In this document: positions 1 through 9,645 of the stretch, piece after piece
Layout: each line of letters starts with the position of its first letter
Numbering within the stretch: the stretch's first letter is position 1
Assembly: GCF_003852535.1 (NCBI RefSeq)
Contig: NZ_QAJP01000008.1
Location: 478,442 to 524,270, forward strand
DNA: 45,829 bases
DNA from: Herminiimonas sp. KBW02
Lineage (GTDB): Bacteria > Pseudomonadota > Gammaproteobacteria > Burkholderiales > Burkholderiaceae_D
Direction of reading: 5' to 3'
Notes under the pieces: model-generated
The model's input: the letters and a program-made list of their open reading frames with translations, nothing else
Databases searched by the model: none
What the model was told of the DNA's origin: nothing
Translations under genes and position numbers: made by a program

Positions 1-139
1 TGAAGATATGAAGTATATATGGTATCGCTACGCAAAGCAATCTTAATTGCAGCTTCTTTATGCGGTGATACACTTCTCACCTTGCAATCATGTCTGCAAT
101 GATCCGGATAACCAGGCTTTTCAACGATTTGTAATGCTT

Positions 140-727
140 ATGAAATTTTGTTCCGAGTGCGCGCACCCAGTAACCCTGTTAATTCCTGAGGGTGACAATC
201 GCCCGCGTTATGTATGCAGCAATTGCGGCACCATCCATTACCAGAACCCAAAAATGGTATTAGGCTCGATCCCGGTCTGGGACGAAGACGGTGATATGCG
301 CATTCTGCTTTGCAAACGCGCAATCGAACCACGCCTCGGTTACTGGACGCTGCCAGCCGGCTTCATGGAAAACAATGAAACCACCAGCAATGCAGCGATC
401 CGCGAAACCACCGAAGAAGCCGGCGCCAACATTCGCCTGCATGAATTGTTTTCTTTATTAAATGTGCCGCATGTACATCAGGTGCATATGTTTTACCGCG
501 CCACCTTGCTCGACCTGAACTACGAAGCAGGCATTGAAAGCCTGGAAGTCAAATTATTCGCCCCCGAAGATATCCCGTGGGAAGACATAGCCTTCCCTAC
601 CGTGCATCACACCTTGCAATTCTTTCTGCAGGATCACGCCAACCGCAAGAATGGAGGCTCCTATGGCTTCCACACACTGGACATATTGAAGCCCATGTTG
701 AGCCCGGAAGCATTTACCCCGACCTGA
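140..727 (+). CDS. Zinc-ribbon Nudix hydrolase
   Basis: Predicted Nudix pyrophosphohydrolase acting on a nucleoside-diphosphate-linked substrate; the exact substrate cannot be told from sequence. The N-terminus carries a small zinc ribbon (CSEC near residue 3 and CSNC about 25 residues later), as in the Nudix_N_2 group. The Nudix box begins at GFMENNE and continues to RETTEEAG, keeping the catalytic Glu residues. The start is placed at the ATG at 140 because the zinc ribbon then begins directly (MKFCSEC), as in relatives; ATGs at 134 and 47 are in frame but give unconserved N-termini, and no clear ribosome site decides between them. About 195 aa. A bidirectional terminator follows. Confidence 0.85.
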   Translation: MKFCSECAHPVTLLIPEGDNRPRYVCSNCGTIHYQNPKMVLGSIPVWDEDGDMRILLCKRAIEPRLGYWTLPAGFMENNETTSNAAIRETTEEAGANIRLHELFSLLNVPHVHQVHMFYRATLLDLNYEAGIESLEVKLFAPEDIPWEDIAFPTVHHTLQFFLQDHANRKNGGSYGFHTLDILKPMLSPEAFTPT

Positions 728-747
728 CAAATAACAGATGCAAACAA

Positions 748-785
748 AAATGGCGACTCACACTAGTTGAGCCGCCATTTTTTTA
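748..785. terminator. Bidirectional intrinsic terminator between Nudix gene and amt
   Basis: AAAATGGCG and CGCCATTTT arms enclose a short loop and are flanked by A and T runs. It lies between the ends of two convergent genes and can serve both. Confidence 0.8.
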
Positions 786-804
786 ACCTCGATTCATTAT
801 TGCA

Positions 805-2007
805 TCACCAATATGTTTCACGCTCCGGTGTCGCGCTGACATTGTGTATCGACAAATCAGCGCCATTAAATTCCTGCTCCGGATCAAGTCGTATGCCTAC
901 CGTCACTTTCAACGCACCATAAATCAGGAAGCCGCCTACCAGCGCAATCGAAATACCCAGGCCGGTTCCTATCAATTGCGACATGAAGGAAACACCACCC
1001 ATACCACCCAATGCCTGCAAACCAAAGATACCGGCCGCGAGTCCACCCCATGCGCCGCACAAGCCGTGCAAAGGCCAGACACCCAGCACGTCATCTATCT
1101 TCCATTTGTTTTGTGTCAGCGCAAAAGCCCAGACGAAAATAAGGCCAGCAATAACACCTGTAATCAGCGCCCCCAGCGGATGCATAACATTGGAACCCGC
1201 ACAGACAGCAACCAGTCCGGCCAACGGTCCGTTATGTACATAGCCGGGATCATTTTTACCCGCCAGGAATGCCGCCAGCGTACCGCCCACCATCGCCATC
1301 AATGAATTCACAGCGACCAGACCATTCATCTGTTCCATGGTCTGCGCACTCATGACGTTGAAACCAAACCAGCCGACGGTCAATATCCATGCACCCAGTG
1401 CGAGGAAAGGAATACTGGAAGGCGGATGCGCAGCGATCGTACCCTCCCTGGTATAGCGTCCACGACGCGCACCCAGCAGCAGCACGGCAGGCAAGGCGAT
1501 CCAGCCGCCGACTGCATGCACGACAATGGAACCGGCGAAGTCATGGAAGTTTGCACCGAAGGTGCTATTAAGCCAGGCTTGTATGCCGAAGTGCTGGTTC
1601 CACGCGATACCCTCAAAGAACGGATACACCACGCCGACGACTAAAGCGGTGGCCAGCAATTGCGGATGAAAGCGCGCGCGCTCGGCGATGCCGCCGGAAA
1701 TAATCGCCGGAATCGCAGCAGCAAAGGTCAGCAGGAAAAAGAATTTCACCAACTCATATCCATTACGCTGCGTCAGCACTTCGGCACTGCCAAAAAAACT
1801 CACACCATACGCAATGCTGTAACCAACGAAAAAATAGGCGATGGTCGAAACAGCAAAATCGACTAATATTTTGACCAGGGCGTTGACCTGGTTTTTCTTG
1901 CGCACCGTACCCAGCTCAAGAAAGGCAAAACCGGCGTGCATCGCCAGGACCATGACAGCACCGAGCATGATGAATAATGCGTCTGTGCCGTGTTTAAGTG
2001 CATCCAT
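805..2007 (-). CDS. amt: Ammonium transporter (Amt family)
   Basis: Inner-membrane channel for ammonium uptake under nitrogen limitation, about 400 aa and very hydrophobic, consistent with the usual 11 membrane helices. Family landmarks are present: AIPAIISGGIAERARF around the Phe gate, FHDFAGSIVVHAVGG with the conserved Asp and first pore His, and GVWPLHGLCGAWGG with the second pore His. The start is the ATG at 2007: GGGAG lies 8 bases upstream, and the predicted sigma-54 transcription start (about 2048) is downstream of the longer in-frame ATG at 2055, which therefore cannot be used from that promoter. No glnK or other PII gene is adjacent, unlike the common glnK-amtB arrangement. Confidence 0.95.
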   Translation of the reverse strand: MDALKHGTDALFIMLGAVMVLAMHAGFAFLELGTVRKKNQVNALVKILVDFAVSTIAYFFVGYSIAYGVSFFGSAEVLTQRNGYELVKFFFLLTFAAAIPAIISGGIAERARFHPQLLATALVVGVVYPFFEGIAWNQHFGIQAWLNSTFGANFHDFAGSIVVHAVGGWIALPAVLLLGARRGRYTREGTIAAHPPSSIPFLALGAWILTVGWFGFNVMSAQTMEQMNGLVAVNSLMAMVGGTLAAFLAGKNDPGYVHNGPLAGLVAVCAGSNVMHPLGALITGVIAGLIFVWAFALTQNKWKIDDVLGVWPLHGLCGAWGGLAAGIFGLQALGGMGGVSFMSQLIGTGLGISIALVGGFLIYGALKVTVGIRLDPEQEFNGADLSIHNVSATPERETYW

Positions 2008-2059
2008 GCAAAAATCTCCCAATATGTGTGCGTAACGGATAAACGGATGCACCATAAAA

Positions 2060-2074
2060 GCAAAAATCGTTCCA
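2060..2074 (-). promoter_or_regulatory. Sigma-54 (-24/-12) promoter of amt
   Basis: Read on the minus strand the site is TGGAACGATTTTTGC, matching TGGCACG-N4-TTGC with one mismatch and the strict GG-N10-GC spacing. It sits about 50 bases before the amt start, as expected for an NtrC-controlled ammonium transporter. Only NtrC-like half-sites (GGTGC) are visible upstream, so the activator site is less certain. Confidence 0.75.
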
Positions 2075-2188
2075 TTTTGGTGATTTTTATAAGACGTTGA
2101 TTTTTAAAGATAATATTTACTTGCATTACGGAAACCCGGATAACGCACCAAAAATGAACGAAGGTATGAGCCAAAACAGGGAAAACGC

Positions 2189-2923
2189 ATGATTCCATGG
2201 CTGGAAGCGGATGATCCTTTTCCGAATGTCTCTAGTGCATTAACCGAGGCGGATGGTGCGGCTGGCTTGCTGGCTGCCGGTGCCGACCTGTCACCCGGGC
2301 GCTTGCTGGAGGCTTATCGCAATGGGATTTTTCCGTGGTTTTCCGAAGGCCAGCCCATACTCTGGTGGAGCACCGATCCGCGCATGGTCTTGTTCGTCAA
2401 AGACTTCAGGATTTCACATAGCCTCAAAAAGAAGCTGAAACAGATCCATCGCAGCATCTGCAATCGCGACGGCCGCTGGGAAGTTCGTTTCGACCATGCG
2501 TTCGAAGAAGTCATGCGCGCCTGCGCCGAGCCACGTGATGGTGAAGGCGGCACCTGGATTTCCGATGAGATCATTGCCGGCTATGTCGGCCTGCATAAAC
2601 TTGGGTATGCACACTCTTCCGAGCTGTGGCTGGATGGCGTACTGGTAGGTGGTGCTTACGGCGTCAGCATAGGACACATGTTCTATGGTGAGTCGATGTT
2701 TGCACGCGTACCGGATGCATCCAAAATTGCATTGAGCTACCTCGTACACTTCTTGCGAAATCATGGTGTTTCGATGATAGACTGCCAGCAGGAGACCTCG
2801 CATTTAGCTACGCTGGGCGCAGCGCCGATCGCACGATCAGAATTCATTTCACGCTTGCGTCAGGCTGCAGGTGGCCCGCAAATTAAAGACTGGCAGCCAA
2901 TTGCATTGTTTCCAAACACATGA
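2189..2923 (+). CDS. aat: Leucyl/phenylalanyl-tRNA--protein transferase
   Basis: Transfers Leu or Phe from aminoacyl-tRNA to proteins with N-terminal Lys or Arg, creating N-degrons for ClpS/ClpAP. The 244-aa length is usual. Family motifs visible are the YRNGIFPWF segment after the N-terminal module, the STDPRMVLF segment, GTWIS, and [12 protein letters not shown]-like and [14 protein letters not shown] segments in the GNAT-fold core. The ATG at 2189 is preceded by CAGGGA. It is followed by bpt, so two N-degron transferases are encoded in tandem. Confidence 0.97.
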   Translation: MIPWLEADDPFPNVSSALTEADGAAGLLAAGADLSPGRLLEAYRNGIFPWFSEGQPILWWSTDPRMVLFVKDFRISHSLKKKLKQIHRSICNRDGRWEVRFDHAFEEVMRACAEPRDGEGGTWISDEIIAGYVGLHKLGYAHSSELWLDGVLVGGAYGVSIGHMFYGESMFARVPDASKIALSYLVHFLRNHGVSMIDCQQETSHLATLGAAPIARSEFISRLRQAAGGPQIKDWQPIALFPNT

Positions 2924-3018
2924 AGTAGTATTGTTACATCAGCTGTCTGATATTGATCTGGCCGACGAAGTCGCGAACTCGGGACGCACGAATTCGAAAC
3001 TTAATTAAGTACGCAATC

Positions 3019-3768
3019 ATGACGCACCCTAAGGAATTACCGTTCTCAACACTCCAGTTCTACGCAACTGCACCTTACCCGTGCAGCTATCTGGATGGAC
3101 GGCAGGCGCGCTCGCAAGTTGCCACCCCATCACACCTGATCAACGCAGACGTCTATTCCGAACTGGTCAAGAGCGGCTTCCGTCGCAGCGGCATTTTCAC
3201 ATACCGTCCATATTGCGACGGCTGCCAGGCTTGCACACCGGTGCGCATCAAAGTCGCCGAATTCGTTCCAAATCGCAGCCAGCGCCGGGCGCAAGCCAGA
3301 CATAGTGATTTACAAACCTCTGTTACCAAACTGACCTATCTGGCCGAACACTACGACCTGTATCTGCGCTATCAGACCGCACGCCATGCCGGTGGCGGCA
3401 TGGATCAGGACAGCCGAGAGCAATATGCGCAGTTCCTGCTGCAAAGCAAAGTCAACACACGGCTGGTGGAATTCCGCGAAGACGACGGCACTCTGCGTAT
3501 GGTCAGCATCATTGATGTGCTGGACGATGGCTTGTCATCGGTCTATACCTTCTACGATCCGGCACCACAAAACGCTTCTTACGGCACCTACAACATCCTG
3601 TGGCAAATCGCGCAGGCACAGGCGCTGCAGATGCCTTACATCTATCTGGGCTACTGGATCAAGGAAAGCCCGAAAATGTCGTATAAAACCAATTTCCAGC
3701 CTCTGGAAGCCTTGCAACAAGGCGAATGGATCCCGCTTCCGCCCCTCGATCCATCGTCCACGCGGTAA
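3019..3768 (+). CDS. bpt: Aspartate/glutamate leucyltransferase (Bpt family)
   Basis: Transfers leucine to proteins starting with Asp or Glu, making them ClpS/ClpAP substrates; often annotated as arginyltransferase by homology to eukaryotic ATE1. About 249 aa, full length. The N-terminal Cys motif [12 protein letters not shown] and the YRPYCDG context are typical of the family, and the C-terminal GNAT-like half includes [15 protein letters not shown]. The start at 3019 ([15 protein letters not shown]) agrees with relatives; an in-frame ATG at 2953 would add 22 unconserved residues. The ribosome site is weak, and translation may be helped by coupling to aat upstream. Confidence 0.95.
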   Translation: MTHPKELPFSTLQFYATAPYPCSYLDGRQARSQVATPSHLINADVYSELVKSGFRRSGIFTYRPYCDGCQACTPVRIKVAEFVPNRSQRRAQARHSDLQTSVTKLTYLAEHYDLYLRYQTARHAGGGMDQDSREQYAQFLLQSKVNTRLVEFREDDGTLRMVSIIDVLDDGLSSVYTFYDPAPQNASYGTYNILWQIAQAQALQMPYIYLGYWIKESPKMSYKTNFQPLEALQQGEWIPLPPLDPSSTR

Positions 3769-3826
3769 AATACAGGGTTCGCAAATCAGTTGATTTGCCC
3801 TTTGATTTACCAACCTGATCCTTACC

Positions 3827-4864
3827 GTGTCCGACAAACTTCTCTACGCTCTCGCGCGCCCCTTTCTGTTCGCCATCGATCCGGAAGCCGCCCATAACCT
3901 GACCCTGCCGGCACTGCGTCGCGCCGCTGCACTGGGCCTGACCTCTTCCATCGTCAAACCTGCACACGATCCACGCACCGTGATGGGCATCACCTTTCCA
4001 AACCCGGTCGGCCTGGCCGCCGGTCTGGACAAAGACGGCGCCTATATCGATGGCCTGGCCACATTGGGATTCGGTTCGATAGAGGTTGGTACCGTCACAC
4101 CACGCGCACAACCTGGCAACGCGATGCCACGCATGTTCCGCCTGCCACAGGCAAACGCCATCATCAATCGCATGGGCTTCAACAATGGTGGCGCGGATGC
4201 TTTCGTTGCCAACGTCAGGGCTTCGAAGTTTTATCAAAACAAGGAAGGTGTGCTCGGCCTGAATATCGGTAAGAACGCCGACACGCCTATCGAACGTGCG
4301 GTGGAGGATTATCTGATTTGCCTGGAAAAAGTGTATCCGTACGCCAGCTATGTGACGGTCAACATCTCTTCACCGAACACCAAAAACCTGCGTCAGTTGC
4401 AAGGCGCATCCGAACTCGATGCATTGCTGTCGCAATTAAAAGAAGCACAGCAACGTCTGTCCGACCAACACAAACGCTATGTTCCGATTGCCCTGAAAAT
4501 CGCACCGGATATGGAACTGGAACAAATCCAGACGATTGCGCAAGCATTGTTGCGCCACAAAATGGATGGTGTCATCGCGACCAACACCACCATCAGCCGC
4601 GACGCAGTGAAGAATCTCAAGCACGCAGAAGAAACTGGTGGCTTGTCCGGTGCACCGGTATTTGAAGCATCGAACAAAGTCATACGCGCACTGAAGAGCG
4701 AGCTTGGTGACGCACTGCCTATCATAGGCGTGGGCGGGATTTTATCCGGCAGCGATGCGCAAGCGAAGGTCGCCGCGGGTGCTTCACTGGTACAACTGTA
4801 TACCGGCCTGATTTATCGTGGCCCGGCGCTGGTCAAGGAATGCGCTGCTGCATTGCATGCCTGA
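3827..4864 (+). CDS. pyrD: Dihydroorotate dehydrogenase (quinone), class 2
   Basis: FMN enzyme of pyrimidine synthesis that oxidises dihydroorotate to orotate and passes electrons to membrane quinones. 345 aa with a class 2 N-terminal membrane-association helix ([19 protein letters not shown]). Other family segments are [10 protein letters not shown], the INRMGFNN stretch, [11 protein letters not shown] with the catalytic-base Ser of class 2 enzymes, and GVGGIL near the C-terminus for FMN phosphate. The start is a GTG at 3827; no ATG lies nearby in frame. It follows bpt by 58 bases. Confidence 0.97.
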   Translation: MSDKLLYALARPFLFAIDPEAAHNLTLPALRRAAALGLTSSIVKPAHDPRTVMGITFPNPVGLAAGLDKDGAYIDGLATLGFGSIEVGTVTPRAQPGNAMPRMFRLPQANAIINRMGFNNGGADAFVANVRASKFYQNKEGVLGLNIGKNADTPIERAVEDYLICLEKVYPYASYVTVNISSPNTKNLRQLQGASELDALLSQLKEAQQRLSDQHKRYVPIALKIAPDMELEQIQTIAQALLRHKMDGVIATNTTISRDAVKNLKHAEETGGLSGAPVFEASNKVIRALKSELGDALPIIGVGGILSGSDAQAKVAAGASLVQLYTGLIYRGPALVKECAAALHA

Positions 4865-4908
4865 ACGTTGAAGAGTTAACGCCAGCCTCAATTCTCACGC
4901 ACGAAATT

Positions 4909-4945
4909 AAAAAGCCCGGACCACTGAGTGGTTCGGGCTTTTTAT
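4909..4945. terminator. Bidirectional terminator between pyrD and clpA
   Basis: AAAAAGCCCGGACCACT and AGTGGTTCGGGCTTTTT form a long hairpin with A and T flanks. It serves the convergent pyrD and clpA transcripts. Confidence 0.9.
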
Positions 4946-4961
4946 ATTGAGCAGACAGCGC

Positions 4962-7265
4962 TTATTCGACTTCAACTGTCTCCGGTGTTGCAGCCGGAGG
5001 AGCCGTATCACCTTCACTGAAGTCCAGCTTGATCTGATCTTTATCATCCAGATCAACTGTGACTTTACCGCCAGTGACCAGGCGACCAAACAGCAATTCA
5101 TCAGCCAGTGCCTTGCGTATCATGTCCTGAATCAGACGCGACATCGGACGGGCACCCATCAACGGATCAAATCCTTTCTTCGCGAGGAAAGTACGCAGCT
5201 TCTCGGTGAAGATCGCTTCTACTTTCTTCTCGTGCAGTTGTTCTTCCAACTGCATCAGGAATTTATCGACCACACGCAGGATGATTTCTTCATCCAGTGC
5301 ACGGAAGCTGATGATGGCATCCAGACGATTGCGGAATTCAGGCGTAAACATACGCTTGATATCGGCCATCTCGTCGCCGGTTTCTTTCTTCTCGGTGAAA
5401 CCGATAGTGCGTTTCTGCAGGCTTTCAGCACCGGCATTCGTCGTCATGATGATGATCACATTGCGGAAGTCCGCTTTACGACCATTGTTATCAGTCAGCG
5501 TGCCATGATCCATCACCTGCAACAGGATATTGAAAATATCCGGATGCGCTTTTTCGATTTCATCCAGCAGCAAGACCGCATGCGGCTTCTTGGTAATCGC
5601 TTCAGTCAGCAAACCACCCTGATCGAAACCGACGTAACCCGGAGGCGCACCAATCAGGCGGCTGACCGCATGACGTTCCATGTACTCGGACATATCAAAG
5701 CGTATCAGGTCGATGCCCATGATGAAGGCCAGCTGTTTCGCCGCTTCGGTTTTACCGACACCGGTAGGACCGGAGAACAGGAAGGAACCAATCGGTTTAT
5801 CCGTTTTACCCAGACCTGCACGTGCGACCTTGATCGCCGAACCCAGTGCTTCCAGCGCCGGATCCTGACCGAACACGACATTTTTCAAATCGCGGTCTAT
5901 GGTCTGCAATTTCGATCGATCATCCTGATTGACCGTTTGCGGAGGAATACGCGCGATCTTGGAAATGATGTCCTCGATCTCGGATTTGCCGATCGTTTTC
6001 TTTTGCTTCGACTTCGGCAAGATGCGTTGTGCTGCGCCCGCTTCATCGATCACGTCGATAGCCTTGTCCGGCAAGTGACGGTCGTTAATAAAGCGTGCGG
6101 CCAACTCAGCTGCTGAAGTCAACGCCGATGCCGAATACTTCACGCCATGATGTTCTTCAAAGCGCGATTTCAAGCCACGCAAAATCTGTATGGTTTGTTC
6201 GACGGTAGGCTCGTTCACATCGATCTTTTGGAAACGACGTGACAGTGCATGGTCTTTTTCAAAGACACCGCGGAATTCGGTAAACGTGGTCGCACCGATA
6301 CATTTCAACTGACCATTCGACAAGGCCGGTTTCAGCAAGTTGGATGCATCCAGCGTGCCGCCCGAAGCCGAACCCGCACCGATGATGGTGTGGATTTCGT
6401 CGATGAACAGGATGCCGTTAGGATTATCTTTCAGTTGCTTGAGCACTGCTTTCAGGCGTTGCTCGAAGTCGCCGCGATATTTGGTACCAGCCAGCAAAGC
6501 ACCCATGTCCAGTGAATAGACAACAGCGTTTTGCAAAACTTCAGGTACATCGCCCTGCGTGATGCGCCATGCCAGACCTTCCGCGATTGCGGTTTTACCG
6601 ACACCAGCCTCACCTACCAGCAGTGGATTGTTTTTACGACGACGGCACAAGGTTTGAATCACGCGCTCGACTTCGCCTTCGCGGCCGATCAGCGGATCGA
6701 TCTTGCCTTCGCTCGCCATCTTGTTCAGATTTTGCGTGAACTGATCCAGCGCGCTTTCTTTTTGCTGGCCTTCAGCCGATGGCGCATCCTCGGCACCTTC
6801 AGGTGCTTTTTGCGCATCGCTTTGCTGATCCTTGCGCACGCCGTGCGAAATGAAATTGACCACGTCCAGACGCGTCACACCTTGCTGATGCAAGTAGTAA
6901 ACAGCGTGCGAATCTTTTTCACCAAAGATGGCAACCAATACGTTTGCGCCTGTCACTTCCTTCTTACCATTGGAAGCGGACTGCACGTGCATGATCGCGC
7001 GTTGGATCACGCGTTGGAAACCAAGTGTAGGTTGGGTATCGACCTCTGCGGCGCCAGGCACCGTAGGCGTATTGTCGCCAATAAAATTCGTCAGCGTTTT
7101 TCGCAGGTCTTCGATATTGACCGCACAAGCACGCAGAACCTCGGCCGCTGATGGATTATCCAGCAGCGCGAGGAGCAAATGCTCGACGGTGATGAACTCA
7201 TGGCGCGCCTGTCTTGCTTCGACAAACGCCATATGCAAACTGACTTCTAATTCCTGCGCAATCAT
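4962..7265 (-). CDS. clpA: ATP-dependent Clp protease ATP-binding subunit ClpA
   Basis: Hexameric AAA+ unfoldase that feeds substrates, including ClpS-delivered N-degron proteins, into ClpP. About 767 aa. It has the double Clp N-domain (residues 1-150) and two AAA+ modules: Walker [10 protein letters not shown] with FIDEIHT in D1, and Walker [10 protein letters not shown] with [12 protein letters not shown] in D2. The start at 7265 ([14 protein letters not shown]) has GGAGGAAGT just upstream and overlaps the clpS stop as ATGA, which indicates translational coupling. The C-terminus is somewhat extended and acidic. clpP is not in the window. Confidence 0.97.
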   Translation of the reverse strand: MIAQELEVSLHMAFVEARQARHEFITVEHLLLALLDNPSAAEVLRACAVNIEDLRKTLTNFIGDNTPTVPGAAEVDTQPTLGFQRVIQRAIMHVQSASNGKKEVTGANVLVAIFGEKDSHAVYYLHQQGVTRLDVVNFISHGVRKDQQSDAQKAPEGAEDAPSAEGQQKESALDQFTQNLNKMASEGKIDPLIGREGEVERVIQTLCRRRKNNPLLVGEAGVGKTAIAEGLAWRITQGDVPEVLQNAVVYSLDMGALLAGTKYRGDFEQRLKAVLKQLKDNPNGILFIDEIHTIIGAGSASGGTLDASNLLKPALSNGQLKCIGATTFTEFRGVFEKDHALSRRFQKIDVNEPTVEQTIQILRGLKSRFEEHHGVKYSASALTSAAELAARFINDRHLPDKAIDVIDEAGAAQRILPKSKQKKTIGKSEIEDIISKIARIPPQTVNQDDRSKLQTIDRDLKNVVFGQDPALEALGSAIKVARAGLGKTDKPIGSFLFSGPTGVGKTEAAKQLAFIMGIDLIRFDMSEYMERHAVSRLIGAPPGYVGFDQGGLLTEAITKKPHAVLLLDEIEKAHPDIFNILLQVMDHGTLTDNNGRKADFRNVIIIMTTNAGAESLQKRTIGFTEKKETGDEMADIKRMFTPEFRNRLDAIISFRALDEEIILRVVDKFLMQLEEQLHEKKVEAIFTEKLRTFLAKKGFDPLMGARPMSRLIQDMIRKALADELLFGRLVTGGKVTVDLDDKDQIKLDFSEGDTAPPAATPETVEVE

Positions 7266-7570
7266 ACTTCCTCCATCACGCACTGCAGGGGATGCCCCGC
7301 TTTTCGGGCGTGGTTCAAAACCAGCTCAACTTTCGTAGACGCGATATCTTTCGGATACACGCCACAAATACCTTTTCCGTCGCGGTGAACCATGAGCATG
7401 ATTTGCGTTGCTGTCTCACGATCTTTACTAAAGTATTCCTGAAGAATCATCACGACGAATTCCATCGGCGTGTAATCATCATTCAGCAATAACACCTGAT
7501 ACATAGACGGCGGCTTGAGTTTTTGCTCTTGCCGCATAAGGACCGTACCATCGTCATGCTTAATTGCCAT
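7262..7570 (-). CDS. clpS: ClpA adaptor protein ClpS
   Basis: N-recognin adaptor that binds proteins with N-terminal Leu, Phe, Trp or Tyr and hands them to ClpA. 102 aa. It has the family core [16 protein letters not shown], which lines the N-degron pocket, and later [18 protein letters not shown]. The flexible N-terminal tail before residue 25 is needed for delivery in known ClpS proteins. It is cotranscribed with clpA and overlaps it by 4 bases. No good Shine-Dalgarno sequence is seen before the ATG at 7570. Confidence 0.96.
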   Translation of the reverse strand: MAIKHDDGTVLMRQEQKLKPPSMYQVLLLNDDYTPMEFVVMILQEYFSKDRETATQIMLMVHRDGKGICGVYPKDIASTKVELVLNHARKAGHPLQCVMEEV

Positions 7571-7903
7571 AGGTCTATTCTAATACGTTCGACCGTGTGC
7601 ACAATGCCCAGAAGAACAGAGAAACAAATTAATTTAATATTACGCGTTTTCTTCTGAATACGCAGATAACGATCAAATGCAAAAAATCAAGAGTCACCCA
7701 CTTTCCCCCTGAAAATAAAGTTTTTACCCCCACGAAAAGCGCTTGACTTTTGTATTTTTTGCGTAAAGAATGAATCTTATTGACATGCTTGACAACAATG
7801 GCTTGTCAATACGAAGTGAGCAGGTTTTAGGAGGGGCAACGTAAACGAGGCTACTTTCTTTTGCGGCTCGTGTGATTAAGTCTATATTAGAAAGACGCTT
7901 TTT
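7571..7903. promoter_or_regulatory. Divergent clpS/cspA intergenic region with long cspA leader
   Basis: This 333-base gap contains promoters for clpS (leftward) and cspA (rightward). Candidate cspA -35 elements are TTGACT at 7743 and TTGACA at 7780 and 7789; a -10-like AAGAAT lies 17 bases after the first. A perfect inverted repeat, TTGACAA-N7-TTGTCAA, occupies 7789-7809. AGGAGGGG at 7830-7837 is a strong ribosome-site-like sequence with no ORF after it. A transcript starting near 7778 would have a leader of about 125 bases, as in cold-shock mRNAs. Confidence 0.45.
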
Positions 7904-8107
7904 ATGGCAACAGGTACCGTCAAGTGGTTCAACGATTCCAAAGGCTTCGGCTTTATCACCCCGGATGACGGCGGTGAGGATTTGTTCGCACACTTTTCCG
8001 CAATCCAAATGAACGGCTTCAAGACCCTCAAAGAAGGTCAGAAAGTTCAGTTCGAAGTCACGCAAGGCCCTAAAGGCAAGCAAGCTTCCAACATTCAAGC
8101 TCCTTAA
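7904..8107 (+). CDS. cspA: Cold shock protein CspA family
   Basis: Small single-domain RNA chaperone of 67 aa that melts mRNA secondary structure. The single CSD has RNP1 as KGFGFI (residues 13-18) and RNP2-like DLFAHF (residues 26-31), with conserved aromatic residues that stack on nucleic acid. It stands alone between a long AT-rich leader and a strong terminator. Expression may be constitutive or cold-inducible; the leader length favours post-transcriptional control, but this is inference. Confidence 0.95.
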   Translation: MATGTVKWFNDSKGFGFITPDDGGEDLFAHFSAIQMNGFKTLKEGQKVQFEVTQGPKGKQASNIQAP

Positions 8108-8124
8108 TTTTTTAAGGACTTGCG

Positions 8125-8153
8125 AAAAACCCCGCTTCGGCGGGGTTTTTTAT
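8125..8153 (+). terminator. Intrinsic terminator of cspA
   Basis: ACCCCGC-TTCG-GCGGGGT hairpin with a stable tetraloop followed by a T run, 18 bases after the cspA stop codon. Confidence 0.95.
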
Positions 8154-8431
8154 TGCCATTTTCATTGCGATCTTTACGACGTTATACCTTAAACACAAGC
8201 TCTCTTCCTCGCATATAACTACGCAACGAATTTCACACGCAAAATTATTTCTCCCATATATATGGGATGTAGTTAAAGCCTCGGCATAACACCACGCGAC
8301 AAATTTGCAACACTCTGAAATTATTTACACACGTAATTTCGTTGCGATATTTCTGCAATACTTTGATATCGCATTCAACAAAATCTCTTTACCATCGCAA
8401 CTCAGTCGTCACATGTCACCGCAACTACACC
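8154..8431. other. AT-rich intergenic region with palindrome and repeats
   Basis: No gene seen. It holds a perfect 16-base palindrome TCCCATATATATGGGA at 8252-8267, a separated inverted repeat CGCAACGAA (8222-8230) and TTCGTTGCG (8338-8346), and two related direct copies beginning TGCAACACTCTGAAAT (about 8306) and TGCAATACTTTGATAT (about 8353). It presumably includes the promoter of the pseudouridine synthase gene downstream. Confidence 0.4.
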
Positions 8432-8995
8432 ATGCCCCTGATTCTGTTTAACAAGCCCTTCCAGACCATGTGCCAGTTTTCGCCGCACCCTACGCGCAAA
8501 TCGCTGGCCGACCACATCGACATACCAAATATTTATCCTGCCGGACGACTCGATGCAGACAGCGAAGGTTTGCTACTACTGACTGACGACGGCAAGCTGC
8601 AACACGCCATCAGCCATCCGGATCGTGAACACACTAAAACTTATCTGGTACAGGTCGAAGGCACACCCGATAGTGATGCACTGGCACGCTTGCGCGCTCC
8701 GCTCGATCTGGGCGATTTCGTCACGCGCGCATGTGTAGTCAAACGCGTAGCAGAACCTGATTGGTTATGGCCGCGCAATCCACCAATACGTGAACGCGCT
8801 AACGCACCAACCAGTTGGCTGACCATCACACTGTCGGAAGGAAAAAATCGGCAAGTGCGCCGCATGACAGGCGCAGTGGGTTATCCAACTTTGCGCCTGG
8901 TACGCATCGCCATCGGACCGGTGTCACTGGAGAGCCACCCACTGTGGCCGGGTGAATGGCGCGAAATTTCAGCCAAGGAACTAGGACTGAGCTAA
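8432..8995 (+). CDS. rluE: Ribosomal large subunit pseudouridine synthase, RluE-like
   Basis: Predicted to isomerise a uridine of 23S rRNA (RluE acts on U2457 in E. coli). 187 aa, RsuA/RluB/RluE/RluF family. The catalytic Asp is in PAGRLDADSEGLLLLT, and the C-terminal ELSEGKNRQVRRM-type motif is seen as LSEGKNRQVRRMTGAVG. No N-terminal S4 domain is present, which fits RluE rather than RluB or RluF. The ATG at 8432 gives MPLILFNKPFQTMCQF, the conserved beginning; the longer reading from 8342 runs through non-coding-looking repeats. Confidence 0.88.
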   Translation: MPLILFNKPFQTMCQFSPHPTRKSLADHIDIPNIYPAGRLDADSEGLLLLTDDGKLQHAISHPDREHTKTYLVQVEGTPDSDALARLRAPLDLGDFVTRACVVKRVAEPDWLWPRNPPIRERANAPTSWLTITLSEGKNRQVRRMTGAVGYPTLRLVRIAIGPVSLESHPLWPGEWREISAKELGLS

Positions 8996-9093
8996 ATCAT
9001 CCAAGCAGAGTTCTCAGCGCGGCCAAGGCACGCGATTTTGTCTTTTTCATTTACACTGCCCCACATCGCATTACTACTTACCAAGTCCATTCC

Positions 9094-9549
9094 ATGAACA
9101 AATTCTTCAGCACTTGTGCGCTGACCATTGCATGTGCAGCCACCCTGACCGCAAGCGCCAGCTACGCCCAACAAGATAAGAAATTTCCAGTCATTTCATT
9201 AACCGCGGGGATGAATATCATCAAAGCCGAGGTCGCTTCCAATGAAGCCGAGCGTCAGCAAGGCTTGATGAACCGCGCCAGCATGGGGCCGAACGAAGGC
9301 ATGATCTTCCTGTTCGGCGCACCGGCCGGTGTTTGTATGTGGATGAAAAATACCCTGATCCCGCTCTCAGTCGCCTTTATCGACGCCGACGGCAAGATCG
9401 TGAATATTGAAGATATGAAGCCGCAAACCCTGGAATCGCATTGCGCGAAAAAACCGGTACCGTATGCGCTGGAAATGAATGAAGGCTGGTTCAAGCATAA
9501 AAACCTGAAACCGGGCAGTGTCATAGAAGGCCTGCCGAAACTGCACTAA
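9094..9549 (+). CDS. Exported DUF192 family protein
   Basis: Unknown function; small secreted protein of 151 aa. The first 25 residues form a signal peptide ending in ASYA, with cleavage expected before QQDKK. The mature part matches DUF192: EVASNEAERQQGLMNR, FLFGAPAGVCMWMKNT, PLSVAFIDADGKIVNIEDM, and VPYALEMNEGWF. The start at 9094 is chosen because it gives the signal peptide; an upstream in-frame ATG would overlap the pseudouridine synthase gene and bury it. The family is periplasmic and beta-barrel-like, and no catalytic role has been assigned. Confidence 0.85.
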   Translation: MNKFFSTCALTIACAATLTASASYAQQDKKFPVISLTAGMNIIKAEVASNEAERQQGLMNRASMGPNEGMIFLFGAPAGVCMWMKNTLIPLSVAFIDADGKIVNIEDMKPQTLESHCAKKPVPYALEMNEGWFKHKNLKPGSVIEGLPKLH

Positions 9550-9563
9550 GCAGCACATGCAAA

Positions 9564-9603
9564 CAAAAACCCCGCACGATCAAAATCGTGCGGGGTTTTT
9601 AAT
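9564..9603. terminator. Bidirectional terminator between DUF192 gene and rpsT
   Basis: AAAAACCCCGCACGAT and ATCGTGCGGGGTTTTT arms form a 16-bp stem around a short loop. Confidence 0.95.
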
Positions 9604-9645
9604 GTATTGCTCAGTGCTGCGCCTGGGCGCAGCTGACAAAAACGA

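Noticed and set aside
4947-6116. Rightward 389-codon ORF opposite clpA
   Set aside because: It lies wholly antisense to the well-conserved clpA gene and has a shadow-like composition rich in Arg, Gln and His.
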